Source of the DNA: Streptomyces tendae
GTDB taxonomy: Bacteria > Actinomycetota > Actinomycetes > Streptomycetales > Streptomycetaceae
Length of the DNA: 64,000 nucleotides
Direction: 5' to 3'
Assembly (NCBI RefSeq): GCF_014650435.1
Contig: NZ_BMUY01000010.1
Span: 248,001-312,000 of the forward strand
Below are positions 34,662 to 43,176 of this stretch, in pieces (positions within the stretch are counted from its first letter, which is position 1; every line of letters starts with the position of its first letter). Below the pieces are notes generated by a model. It made no database searches and was not told where the DNA came from. It saw nothing but the letters and a program-made list of their open reading frames with translations. The position numbers were made by a program, and so were the translations under genes.

Positions 34662-34778
34662 TCATGCTAGGTCAGGGCGGGCGGCAGTCGCGGATCACCC
34701 GCGAGTCGTTCAATGTTCACCTTCCGCGCCGATTCTCCTCGGAGCCGCGCACGGCGGCGGTCTTCGGGAGGAACAGGC

Positions 34779-36500
34779 ATGGGGCACGGACACGGACACA
34801 CCCACGGTCATCACCACCACGGGCACCCGCACGACCACGAGCACGACACCGCGCCGGCCCTGCCCGCCGCCTTCGACACCAGCGTCCCCGACGAGGCCCT
34901 CAGTCCCGAACAGCAGTCGCGCCGCGGTCTGCTGCGCCGGGCGGGACTGCTCGGCGCCGGTCTGGCCGCCGGTACCGTCCTCGCCCAGACCGCCACCGCC
35001 GCCCCCGCGCAGGCCGCGAGCAACGGCCGCCGCAAGAAGGGCTTCCTCTGGCTGGCCGGCGACCACCACATCCACACCCAGTACAGCAGCGACGGCAAGT
35101 ACCGCGTCGTCGACCAGGTCCGCCAGGGCGCCCGGCACGGCATGGACTGGCTGGTCATCACCGACCACGGCAGCAGCACCCACGCCAAGATCGGTGTGGA
35201 GAAGGTCAACCCGGACATCCGCGAGGCCCGCGACGCCCACGAGGACACCCTCGTCTTCCAGGGCCTGGAGTGGAACATCCCGGCCGCCGAGCACGGCACC
35301 GTCTTCGTCCACCCCGGCAAGCACGAGGTCTCCGTCCTCAAGCAGTTCGAGACCGACTACGACGGCAGCGTCAAGGGCGCCGGCGACTCCACCCCCGCCA
35401 ACGAGGCCCTCGCCATCGCCGGACTCTCCTTCCTCGCCGACCAGGTCAAGCGGCGCAAGGTCAAGGACGCCCTGATGCTCGCCAACCACCCGGCGCGCAA
35501 GGGCATCGACTCCCCGCACGAGATCCGCGCCTGGCGCGACGCCACCTCCCGCGGCCACCAGATCGCCGTCGGCTTCGAGGGCGCCCCGGGCCACCAGGCG
35601 GGCGGCCTGCCGAAGCCGCTGGGCCCGGGCGGCGCCCGCGGCATCTACGACGGCAGCCCCAGCGCCAACTCCTTCGCCGGCTACCCCCTGGAGAGCTACC
35701 GCACCTGGGGCGGCTTCGACTGGATGACCGCCACCGTCGGCGGCCTGTGGGACAGCCTCATCGCCGAGGGCCGCCCCTGGTGGATCACCGCCAACTCCGA
35801 CTCGCACCAGGTCTACGCCGACACCGGCGCCCGCGGCGGCGGCGACTTCAACGCCAACGGCCGCTACGACGACCCGGTCTACGCCGGGCAGATCGACATC
35901 ACCCAGAACGACTTCTGGCCCGGCCAGTACAGCCGCACCCACGTCGGCTCCGACGGCTTCTCCTACGCCGCCGTCATGGACGGCATCCGCGCCGGCCGCG
36001 TCTGGGTCGACCACGGGCAGCTCGTCAGCGGCCTCGACGTCCGCGTCTCGGGCGGCGGCCGCTGGGCCACGCTCGGCGGCGCCCTGCACGTCCGCAAGGG
36101 CACCCGGGTCACCCTGTCCATCGACGTCGCGCTGGCCGGCGGCCCCAACTGGGCGGGCTTCGTCCCCAAGCTGGCCCGCGTGGACGTCATCCAGGGCGAC
36201 GTGACGGGACCGGCCGCCGACAAGGACACCTTCACCGCGCCGTCCGCCCGGGTCGTCAAGTCGTACGAGGTGACCGAGGCGAACACGGACAGCGGCACCG
36301 TCCGCCTCACCTACGACCTCGGCCGCGTCGACCACCCCGTCTACGTCCGCACCCGCGGCACCGACGGCAACCGCTCCGCAGCCGGCGCACTCGGTGCCAA
36401 GGTCGACCCGGCCGGCCCCGCCATCGACGTCGTCGGCGACGCCGACCCGTGGCGCGACCTGTGGTTCTACTCCAACCCCGTGTGGGTCCTGCCGTCGTGA
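34779..36500 (+). CDS. PHP-domain (CehA/McbA-type) metallohydrolase with His-rich N-terminus and Tat signal
   Basis: 573 residues from ATG 34779 (GGGAGGAACAGGC upstream). Residues 2-23 are a His-rich stretch starting GHGHGHTHGHHHHGHPHDHE, then about 25 residues later a Tat signal RRGLLRRAGLLGAGLAAG (about 48-65). The PHP metal site is plain: DHHIHTQYSSDGK, VITDHGSS, LEWNIP, and NSDSHQ. This fold hydrolyses phosphate or carbamate esters. The His-rich part precedes the signal and would be removed on export, unlike normal metal-buffering tails. The stop overlaps the next gene by 4 bp. Confidence 0.9.
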   Translation: MGHGHGHTHGHHHHGHPHDHEHDTAPALPAAFDTSVPDEALSPEQQSRRGLLRRAGLLGAGLAAGTVLAQTATAAPAQAASNGRRKKGFLWLAGDHHIHTQYSSDGKYRVVDQVRQGARHGMDWLVITDHGSSTHAKIGVEKVNPDIREARDAHEDTLVFQGLEWNIPAAEHGTVFVHPGKHEVSVLKQFETDYDGSVKGAGDSTPANEALAIAGLSFLADQVKRRKVKDALMLANHPARKGIDSPHEIRAWRDATSRGHQIAVGFEGAPGHQAGGLPKPLGPGGARGIYDGSPSANSFAGYPLESYRTWGGFDWMTATVGGLWDSLIAEGRPWWITANSDSHQVYADTGARGGGDFNANGRYDDPVYAGQIDITQNDFWPGQYSRTHVGSDGFSYAAVMDGIRAGRVWVDHGQLVSGLDVRVSGGGRWATLGGALHVRKGTRVTLSIDVALAGGPNWAGFVPKLARVDVIQGDVTGPAADKDTFTAPSARVVKSYEVTEANTDSGTVRLTYDLGRVDHPVYVRTRGTDGNRSAAGALGAKVDPAGPAIDVVGDADPWRDLWFYSNPVWVLPS

Positions 36501-37021
36501 CACCGCCCACCGCGCCATACGTCCTCGGCGTCGACACCGACGCGACGACCCTGCGGGAGGCCGACCACCTGCTCCGGGCGCTGGCGGCCGAACTCGCCCT
36601 CCCCGAGGGTGTCTTCGGCTGCACGCACCTGGTGCGGGACGGCCGCCCGCGGGTCGCCCTGTCCCTCGCCGTCGAGGCGGAGCCGGTCCTGCGCACCGCC
36701 CGGGACCGGCTCACCGCCCGGGGGTACGAGGTCCGCGACGGCGCCTGGGACGAGACCGGCCGCGCCGTCCTCTACCCGGGCGCGGCCGTTCTCACCGGCA
36801 CCCTCACGGTCGCCGAGCTGCTCGCCCGCTCCGCGATCGACCGGGTGACCGTCCTGGGCACACCGCACGAGCCCGCCCCGGACACCCGGCTGGTCACCCG
36901 GGACCACGTCCGCCCGCACTGGCAGGGCGGCCGACTGGTCCTGGCCGCCATGCCCGCGGTGGGCGGCACCCTGGTGCCCTTCGAGGACCCCGACCCGACA
37001 CCCTGCTGCGCCGACCACTGA
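36497..37021 (+). CDS. hypothetical protein coupled to the PHP hydrolase
   Basis: 174 residues from the GTG at 36497 (GTGA overlap with the PHP-hydrolase stop). No signal peptide or membrane segment. It starts TPPTAPYVLGVDTDATTLRE and ends with DPTPCCADH, two adjacent Cys and a His that could bind metal or form a disulfide. No family was recognised. The coupling suggests a role with the exported metallohydrolase, perhaps in metal supply; that is inference only. Confidence 0.75.
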   Translation: MTPPTAPYVLGVDTDATTLREADHLLRALAAELALPEGVFGCTHLVRDGRPRVALSLAVEAEPVLRTARDRLTARGYEVRDGAWDETGRAVLYPGAAVLTGTLTVAELLARSAIDRVTVLGTPHEPAPDTRLVTRDHVRPHWQGGRLVLAAMPAVGGTLVPFEDPDPTPCCADH

Positions 37022-37044
37022 CCCGGGCCCGCCCGACCCGAGGG

Positions 37045-37077
37045 GCGCGGGGTGCTCAGCCCGCGAGCACCCCGCGC
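37045..37077. terminator. 13-bp perfect hairpin overlapping the aldO 3' end
   Basis: GCGCGGGGTGCTC (37045-37057) pairs exactly with GAGCACCCCGCGC (37065-37077), with a 7-nt loop. The right arm lies inside the last codons of aldO, and the left arm includes part of its stop codon. It can end transcription from both converging genes. Confidence 0.8.
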
Positions 37078-38312
37078 ACGAACGCGTTGGTGAACTTCCC
37101 CGCCGGATCCAGCGCCGTCACCAGGGCCCCGAAGTCGCCCAGGCGCGGATACAGCGCGCGCAGTCCGTCCGCCGGGGTCGTGAACACCTTCCCCCAGTGC
37201 GGGCGGGCCGAGAACGGGGCGAGCGCCTCCTCCAGCCGCCGCACCACCGGCAGCACCGCGGCCGTGTCCTCGACCCAGGTGAAGTGCGCCGCCACCGTGT
37301 CCCTGCCGTAGGAAGGGCTCAGCCACTGCGCGTCGGCGGCGACCGTGCGGATCTCGCAGGTCTGCAGCACCGGCGCCAGGGTCTCCCGTATCGCGTCCAT
37401 CGCGTGCAGGGCGGCCAGGGCGTGCTCCCGGGGCATCAGGTACTCCGACTGCAGCTCGGCGCCGCTGCTGGGCGTGAACTCGGCCCGGAAGTGCGGCAGC
37501 CGCTCGTGCCAGGGACCGGGCACCCCGAACTGCTCCGTGCAGTTGACCGCGGGCATGCCCGGCACCGGGTGCATCTTCTCGACGGCCGGTGCCGCGTACG
37601 GGAAGCCGTCCAGCGGCCGGTCGGTGCGCCGCTTCAGCCACACCTGCCGGAAACCGGGCGCCCGCCAGTCGGTGAACAGACTCACGCTGTACGCCGCCGC
37701 CATCACGGTCTCGAACGTCGCGGTGTCCAGCCCGGCCAGCGGCAGCTCGGTGAAGACGTGCTGCTCCACCTCGTAGGCGGGCTCCAGATCGAGTGTGAGC
37801 GAGGTCACCACCCCCAGCGCGCCGAGCGAGGTCACCGCCCCGCCGAACCGCTCGTCGCCCCGCGCGATCACCACGGTCGAACCGTCCGCGGCGACCAGCT
37901 CCACCTCGCGCACCACCGACGCCAGCGAACCGTTGCCCACCCCGGAGCCGTGCGTTCCGGTCGCCACCGACCCGGCGACCGAGATGTGCGGCAGCGAGGC
38001 CATGTTCGGCAGCGCGAGACCCCGCGCGTGCACCAGCCGGGCCAGCTCCGCGTACCGCACACCGCCGCCGACCCGCACCGTACGGGCCGCCGTGTCCACG
38101 TCCACCTCGGCCGGCAGGTCCGCCAGCGACAGCAGGACGCCCTCGGCACCCGGCTCGGCGATCTCGTTGAAGGAGTGCCCGCTGCCCAGCACCCGCACCC
38201 TGGCGCTGTCCGCCACCAGGGCCCGCAGGGCGTCCACGGAGCGCGGTCGCAGCAGCTCCTTGGCCGTGTACGTGATGTTGCCGGCCCAGTTGGTCACCGT
38301 GATGTCGCTCAT
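37056..38312 (-). CDS. aldO: alditol oxidase (FAD-linked, VAO family)
   Basis: 418 residues from ATG 38312. Oxidises sugar alcohols such as xylitol and sorbitol at C1 with O2, giving the aldose and hydrogen peroxide. The FAD domain has RVLGSGHSFNEIA, where the His is the covalent FAD site in AldO, and VAGSVATGTHGSG. The C-terminal ALO-type domain ends HWGKVFTTP and DPAGKFTNAFVRG. Length and sequence agree closely with S. coelicolor AldO as recalled. It is divergent from the radical-SAM gene with 106 bp between starts; no polyol transporter adjoins it. Confidence 0.96.
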   Translation of the reverse strand: MSDITVTNWAGNITYTAKELLRPRSVDALRALVADSARVRVLGSGHSFNEIAEPGAEGVLLSLADLPAEVDVDTAARTVRVGGGVRYAELARLVHARGLALPNMASLPHISVAGSVATGTHGSGVGNGSLASVVREVELVAADGSTVVIARGDERFGGAVTSLGALGVVTSLTLDLEPAYEVEQHVFTELPLAGLDTATFETVMAAAYSVSLFTDWRAPGFRQVWLKRRTDRPLDGFPYAAPAVEKMHPVPGMPAVNCTEQFGVPGPWHERLPHFRAEFTPSSGAELQSEYLMPREHALAALHAMDAIRETLAPVLQTCEIRTVAADAQWLSPSYGRDTVAAHFTWVEDTAAVLPVVRRLEEALAPFSARPHWGKVFTTPADGLRALYPRLGDFGALVTALDPAGKFTNAFVRGVLAG

Positions 38313-38418
38313 AGCGCGGAAACCTACCCGGCGCGTCTGGAGGGGCCCCGGGCGGGAAGCCTCTCCCGCGGGGGCATACCGTGAGAAGTCGAACGCCGGA
38401 CCCGGGAGGAGACACGGG

Positions 38419-39738
38419 ATGGACAGCCGTACCGCGCTGGTCGAGGATCTGATGGAGCGGTTCCCGCACGTACCGCGCGAGGCCGTCTTCAAGGAGGACC
38501 TGCTGCGCGGCGGTGTCGCCTTCGACCCCTCCGCCCTCAGTGACAACGAGGACGGCGAGGTCAAGCCGAAGTCGTACTTCATCTTCTCCTTCGACCACGG
38601 CACCCTGCCCGAGCTGGGCGAGGCCGCCCTGCGCCGCCCGCCCGAGGAGATCATCCTCACCGGCGGCCCCTACGACCTGCGCCGCACCGTCGTCTCGGTG
38701 CGGGTGAACCCGTCCTCCCCCTACCGCGTGGCGGCCGACGAGCACAACCAGCTCGGCCTCTACCTCGACGGCAAGCGCATCGCCGACGTCGGCGTGCCGC
38801 CCATGCCCGAGTACTACCGGCACAAGCTCTCCAACGGGAAGTCGGTCATGGAGGTGGCCCCGACCATCCAGTGGGGCTACCTGATCTACCTGACCGCGTT
38901 CCGCGTCTGCCAGTACTTCGGCGCCAAGGAGGAGTGCCAGTACTGCGACATCAACCACAACTGGCGCCAGCACAAGGCCGCAGGGCGGCCGTACACGGGC
39001 GTGAAGGACGTCGACGAGGTCCTCGAGGCGCTGGAGATCATCGACAAGTACGACACCGCCAAGATCTCCACCGCGTACACCCTCACCGGCGGCGCGATCA
39101 CGTCGAAGGTCCAGGGTCTGGACGAGGCCGACTTCTACGGCCGGTACGCCAAGGCCATCGAGGAGCACTTCCCCGGCCGCTGGATCGGCAAGGTCGTCGC
39201 CCAGGCCCTGCCCAAGCCGGACGTCCAGCGCTTCAAGGACTACGGCGTGCAGATCTACCACCCCAACTTCGAGGTGTGGGACGAGTACCTGTTCAAGATG
39301 TACTGCCCCGGCAAGGAGCGCTACGTCGGCCGCGACGAGTGGCACAAGCGCATCCTGGACTCCACCGAGGTCTTCGGCGCCCGCAACGTCATCCCCAACT
39401 TCGTCGCGGGCGTGGAGATGGCCGAGCCCTTCGGCTTCAAGACCGTCGACGAGGCCATCGCGTCCACCACCGAGGGCCTGCGCTTCTTCATGTCGCACGG
39501 CATCACGCCCCGCTTCACCACCTGGTGCCCCGAGCCCACCACCCCGCTCGGCAAGACCAACCCCGACGGCGCCCCGCTGGAGTACCACATCCGCCTGCTC
39601 CAGGCATACCGCCAGACCATGGAGGACTACGGCCTCTCCTCGCCCCCCGGCTACGGCCCGCCCGGCGCCGGCAACGCGGTCTTCTCGGTCAGCTCCTTCA
39701 TGGACAGCCTGCCGGCGGACGCGCCCGTGGAGGTCTGA
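38419..39738 (+). CDS. radical-SAM protein with atypical CX8CX2C cysteine motif
   Basis: 439 residues from ATG 38419 with GGGAGGAGA upstream. The cysteines sit at 164, 173 and 176 (CQYFGAKEECQYC), that is C-x8-C-x2-C instead of the classical C-x3-C-x2-C. The aromatic residue before the last Cys and the following TIM-barrel pattern (ISTAYTLTGGAITSKVQ, YHPNFEVWDEYLFKMYCPGK) support a radical-SAM fold. The first 150 residues have no familiar domain. A fourth Cys pair candidate is TWCPEP near residue 372. The reaction is unknown. It is followed after 118 bp by a 23-residue ORF. Confidence 0.85.
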   Translation: MDSRTALVEDLMERFPHVPREAVFKEDLLRGGVAFDPSALSDNEDGEVKPKSYFIFSFDHGTLPELGEAALRRPPEEIILTGGPYDLRRTVVSVRVNPSSPYRVAADEHNQLGLYLDGKRIADVGVPPMPEYYRHKLSNGKSVMEVAPTIQWGYLIYLTAFRVCQYFGAKEECQYCDINHNWRQHKAAGRPYTGVKDVDEVLEALEIIDKYDTAKISTAYTLTGGAITSKVQGLDEADFYGRYAKAIEEHFPGRWIGKVVAQALPKPDVQRFKDYGVQIYHPNFEVWDEYLFKMYCPGKERYVGRDEWHKRILDSTEVFGARNVIPNFVAGVEMAEPFGFKTVDEAIASTTEGLRFFMSHGITPRFTTWCPEPTTPLGKTNPDGAPLEYHIRLLQAYRQTMEDYGLSSPPGYGPPGAGNAVFSVSSFMDSLPADAPVEV

Positions 39739-39856
39739 GCGGACGGTTGGTGGTTATTCGGTGGCGCGGCCCTCGGGCACGCGGCTAAGGTGACCGATGT
39801 TCGAGCGGCGGCCCCACCGGCCGCCGACAGGGGTCTTGCTGAGGAGGTGTCGACCA

Positions 39857-39928
39857 ATGGCTGTCACTGTGATGGGCGCTGCCCGCATCCAGGAGTCCAT
39901 CGAGTCCACCTCCGTGGCCACCGGCTGA
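39857..39928 (+). CDS. 23-residue ORF with strong ribosome-binding site
   Basis: The ATG at 39857 has GAGGAGGTG 7-15 nt upstream, among the best sites in the window. The peptide starts MAVTVMGAARIQESIEST and ends ATG, without Cys, Trp or a hydrophobic signal. It lies between the radical-SAM gene and rsgA (start 55 nt after its stop). It could be a leader peptide controlling rsgA or a small product linked to the radical-SAM enzyme; the absence of Cys or aromatic residues makes a classical radical-SAM RiPP substrate less likely. No homologue is known to me. Confidence 0.55.
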   Translation: MAVTVMGAARIQESIESTSVATG

Positions 39929-39982
39929 TCTCAGCCGCTCCCTGAGTTCTCGCGCCGGGGCCGCACCCTGAAGGGTCACCCC

Positions 39983-41083
39983 TTGACTTCCACGTCTTCC
40001 AACTCCAGCCACTCCGCCCTGTCCTCGTACGGCTGGGACGAGAACTGGGCCGACGCGTTCGCCCCCCACGCCGCCGAAGGGCTGCTGCCCGGCCGGGTCG
40101 TGCGGGTCGACCGCGGGCAGTGCGACGTCGTCACCGCGGACGGCGTCCTGCGCGCCGACACCGCGTTCGTCACGCCCCACGACCCGCTGCGCGTCGTCTG
40201 CACCGGCGACTGGGTCGCCGTCGAACCGGCCGGCAACCCGCGCTACGTACGGACGTACCTGCCCCGCCGTACCGCCTTCGTGCGCTCCACCTCGTCCAAG
40301 CGGTCCGAGGGGCAGATCCTCGCGGCCAACGTCGACCACGCGATCGTCGCCGTGTCGCTCGCGGTCGAGCTGGACCTCGCCCGGATCGAACGGTTCCTCG
40401 CCCTCGCCTGGGAATCCGGGGCGCAGCCCGTGGTGGTCCTCACCAAGGCCGACCTCGTGCCCGACCCGGTGACCCTGGCGTACCTCGTCCAGGACGTGGA
40501 GACCGCCGCACCCGGCGTGCCGGTGCTGTCCGTCAGCGCCGAGCAGGGCGAGGGGCTCGACGTGCTCGCCGCCGTCGTCTCGGGCGGCACGGCCGTGCTG
40601 CTCGGCCAGTCCGGCGCCGGCAAGTCCACCCTCGCCAACGCGCTGCTCGGCGAGGACGCCATGGACGTCCAGGCCACCCGCGACGTCGACGGCAAGGGCC
40701 GGCACACCACCACCACCCGCAACCTCCTCGCCATGCCCGGCGGGGGCGTGCTGATCGACACCCCCGGACTGCGGGGCGTCGGGCTCTGGGACGCGGGCAA
40801 CGGGGTGGACCAGGTGTTCGCCGAGATCGCGGAGCTGGCCGAGGAGTGCCGGTTCCACGACTGCGCCCACGAGAGCGAGCCGGGCTGCGCCGTCCTGGCC
40901 GCCATCGACAGCGGTGCGCTTCCTGAGCGGCGGCTGGAGAGCTACCGCAAGCTGATGCGGGAGAACCAGCGCATCGTCGCCAAGACCGACGCCCGGGTGC
41001 GGGCCGAGATCCGGAAGGAGTACAAGCGCCGGGGCGCCATCGGCAAGGCGGCGATGGAGGCCAAGCGGGGCGGCCTGCGGTAG
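39983..41083 (+). CDS. rsgA: ribosome small subunit-dependent GTPase A
   Basis: 366 residues from a TTG at 39983 (AAGGG upstream). Assists late maturation of the 30S subunit. It has an OB-fold N-terminal domain (about 35-115), then the circularly permuted GTPase: G4 LTKADL precedes G1 GQSGAGKST (208-216), followed by G3 DTPGLRG. The C-terminal zinc site is CRFHDCAHESEPGC. Permutation and zinc motif are diagnostic. The rare TTG start, and the short ORF just ahead, may hold its translation low. Confidence 0.96.
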   Translation: MTSTSSNSSHSALSSYGWDENWADAFAPHAAEGLLPGRVVRVDRGQCDVVTADGVLRADTAFVTPHDPLRVVCTGDWVAVEPAGNPRYVRTYLPRRTAFVRSTSSKRSEGQILAANVDHAIVAVSLAVELDLARIERFLALAWESGAQPVVVLTKADLVPDPVTLAYLVQDVETAAPGVPVLSVSAEQGEGLDVLAAVVSGGTAVLLGQSGAGKSTLANALLGEDAMDVQATRDVDGKGRHTTTTRNLLAMPGGGVLIDTPGLRGVGLWDAGNGVDQVFAEIAELAEECRFHDCAHESEPGCAVLAAIDSGALPERRLESYRKLMRENQRIVAKTDARVRAEIRKEYKRRGAIGKAAMEAKRGGLR

Positions 41084-41155
41084 CCAGGCGGCCGCACCGA
41101 CGCCATGTCCGATTTCCGCCAGCCCGGTTCTCCGGTCTGGCGGAGACTGGACGGC

Positions 41156-42607
41156 GTGACACCACAGACAGCGCAGACAGTGCGGACAACGGAGTACGCG
41201 GACGAGCACGAGGACGTCCGGTACGAGGCCGTGCGGAGCCGGGACGCCCGGTTCGACGGCGCGTTCTTCTTCGCCGTCGAGACCACCGGCATCTACTGCC
41301 GGCCCAGCTGCCCCGCCGTCACACCGAAGCGGCGCAACGTGCGGTTCTTCGCGACGGCCGCCGCCGCGCAGGGCTCGGGCTTCCGGGCCTGCCGGCGGTG
41401 CCGTCCCGACGCCGTGCCGGGCTCCGCGGACTGGAACGTCCGCGCCGACGTCGTCGGCCGGGCCATGCGGCTGATCGGCGACGGCGTCGTCGACCGCGAG
41501 GGCGTCGCCGGACTCGCCGTCCGGCTCGGCTACAGCGCCCGCCAGGTGCAGCGCCAGCTCACCGCCGAGGTGGGCGCGGGACCCGTGGCCCTCGCCCGCG
41601 CCCAGCGGTCGCACACCGCACGCGTCCTGTTGCAGACCACCGGCCTGCCGGTCACCGAGATCGCCTTCGCGTCCGGTTTCGCCAGCGTGCGGCAGTTCAA
41701 CGACACGATCCGGGCCGTGTACGCGGCCACCCCGAGCGAGCTGCGCGCCGCCGCCCCCGCCCGCGACCGGGCCGCCCGGCGCACGGCCACCCCCTCCGCC
41801 GGTGTGCCGCTGCGGCTCGCGCACCGGGGCCCCTACCAGTCCGGCCCCGTCTTCGACCTGCTCCAGCGTGAGGCCGTGGCCGGCGTCGAGGAGGTGAGCG
41901 GCGCCACCGGCCGCCGCGTCTACCGGCGCACCCTGCGCCTGCCGTACGGCACCGGGATCGTCGCCGTCCAGGAACGGCCGGGCGGGCCGGATCGCCGGGG
42001 CGCCGGCAGCGGGGGCTGGCTGGAGGCCCGCCTCCACCTCACCGACCTGCGCGACCTGACCACCGCCGTGCAGCGGCTGCGGCGGCTGTTCGACCTCGAC
42101 GCCGATCCGTACGCCGTCGACGAGCGGCTCGGCGCCGACCCCCGGCTCGCCCCGCTGGTCGCGGCCCGCCCCGGACTGCGCTCACCGGGCACCGCCGACC
42201 CCGACGAACTGGCCGTACGGGCCCTGGTGGGGCGCGCGGCGGCCGAGCGACTCGTCCAGCGGTACGGAAAGGCGCTCGACGCGCCCTGCGGCACCCTCAC
42301 CCACCTCTTCCCCGAACCGGCGGTCCTCGCCGGGGCCGCGCCGGACGGCACCGCGGGCGCGCTCGCCGCCGCCCTCGCCGACGGCGCCGTACGCCTGGAC
42401 CCGGGCGCCGACCGGGACGACGCCGAGCGCGCCCTGCTCGCCGTGCCCGGCCTGGACGCCCGTACCGTCGCCGTCGTGCGCACCCGCGCCCTCGGCGACC
42501 CGGACGTCGCCCCGCCCGGCGCCGCCGTCCCCGACACCTGGCGCCCCTGGCGCTCGTACGCACTGAACCACCTGCGCGCAGCAGGAGAGTGGGAGAACGA
42601 CCGATGA
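41156..42607 (+). CDS. Ada-AlkA fusion: methylphosphotriester sensor, AraC activator and 3-methyladenine glycosylase
   Basis: 483 residues from the GTG at 41156; an ATG at 41105 lacks a ribosome-binding site. Domains in order: Ada zinc domain (about 25-95; GIYCRPSCPAVTPKRRN and RACRRCRPDA, four Cys), AraC helix-turn-helix (about 105-195; FASGFASVRQFNDTIR), AlkA N-terminal domain (about 205-285), and HhH-GPD glycosylase (about 290-480). Methylation of the zinc-site Cys would switch on the adaptive response while the C-terminal part removes alkylated bases. The catalytic Asp region is degenerate near VPGLDARTVAVVRTRALGDP, with DPDVAP as the likely Asp. Its stop overlaps ogt (ATGA). Confidence 0.92.
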   Translation: MTPQTAQTVRTTEYADEHEDVRYEAVRSRDARFDGAFFFAVETTGIYCRPSCPAVTPKRRNVRFFATAAAAQGSGFRACRRCRPDAVPGSADWNVRADVVGRAMRLIGDGVVDREGVAGLAVRLGYSARQVQRQLTAEVGAGPVALARAQRSHTARVLLQTTGLPVTEIAFASGFASVRQFNDTIRAVYAATPSELRAAAPARDRAARRTATPSAGVPLRLAHRGPYQSGPVFDLLQREAVAGVEEVSGATGRRVYRRTLRLPYGTGIVAVQERPGGPDRRGAGSGGWLEARLHLTDLRDLTTAVQRLRRLFDLDADPYAVDERLGADPRLAPLVAARPGLRSPGTADPDELAVRALVGRAAAERLVQRYGKALDAPCGTLTHLFPEPAVLAGAAPDGTAGALAAALADGAVRLDPGADRDDAERALLAVPGLDARTVAVVRTRALGDPDVAPPGAAVPDTWRPWRSYALNHLRAAGEWENDR

Positions 42608-43176
42608 CCACGACCACGCCGACGACCACGACCACGACCACGACCACGAGCATCCACGCCGAGACGTACTGGTACGAGATGGACAGCCCCGTCGGGCGGC
42701 TGCTCCTCACCGCCGCCGCCGACGGCGCGCTCACCTCCCTGTCCGTGCCCGGGCAGAAGGGCGGCCGGAGCGTCCGGGACGGGTGGCGGCACGACGCCGG
42801 GCCCTTCCGGGCGGCCGAGGAGCAGCTCGGCGCCTACTTCGCCGGGGAGCTGACCGAGTTCCGGCTGCCGCTGCGCGCCGAGGGCACCGCCTTCCGGGAG
42901 CGGGTGTGGGCCGCCCTGGACGACGTGCCCTACGGGGCGACGACGACGTACGGCGAGATCGCCGCGCGCATCGGGGCCTCGCGACCCGCGGTGCGCGCCG
43001 TCGGGGGCGCGATCGGCGCGAATCCGCTGCTGATCCTGCGCCCCTGCCACCGGGTGATCGGCGCCGACGGCTCCCTGACCGGGTACGCGGGCGGGCTGGA
43101 ACGCAAGACGCGGCTGCTGTCGCTGGAGGGCGCCCCGGTCAGCCGGCCAGTACCGCACCCAGCCACGCCCCGGTGA
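42604..43176 (+). CDS. ogt: methylated-DNA-protein-cysteine S-methyltransferase
   Basis: 190 residues from ATG 42604. Removes O6-alkyl groups from guanine by transfer to its own Cys148 in the motif LRPCHRVIG. The preceding helix has FRERVWAALDDVPYGATTTY. A Thr-rich N-terminus (residues 2-15) is encoded by an ACGACC repeat. The gene is translated with the Ada-AlkA gene through a 4-bp overlap, forming a complete alkylation-repair operon. Its last 38 bp overlap the convergent DUF456 gene. Confidence 0.95.
   Translation: MTTTTPTTTTTTTTTSIHAETYWYEMDSPVGRLLLTAAADGALTSLSVPGQKGGRSVRDGWRHDAGPFRAAEEQLGAYFAGELTEFRLPLRAEGTAFRERVWAALDDVPYGATTTYGEIAARIGASRPAVRAVGGAIGANPLLILRPCHRVIGADGSLTGYAGGLERKTRLLSLEGAPVSRPVPHPATPR
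42606..42649. repeat. ACGACC-type hexamer repeat at the start of ogt
   Basis: About seven near-perfect ACGACC/GACCAC units encode the poly-Thr N-terminus of Ogt. Being hexameric, slippage would not break the frame. Confidence 0.85.

Noticed and set aside
40120..40926. Overlapping ORFs inside rsgA and the Ada-AlkA gene
   Set aside because: They are Arg-rich shadows without recognisable motifs.
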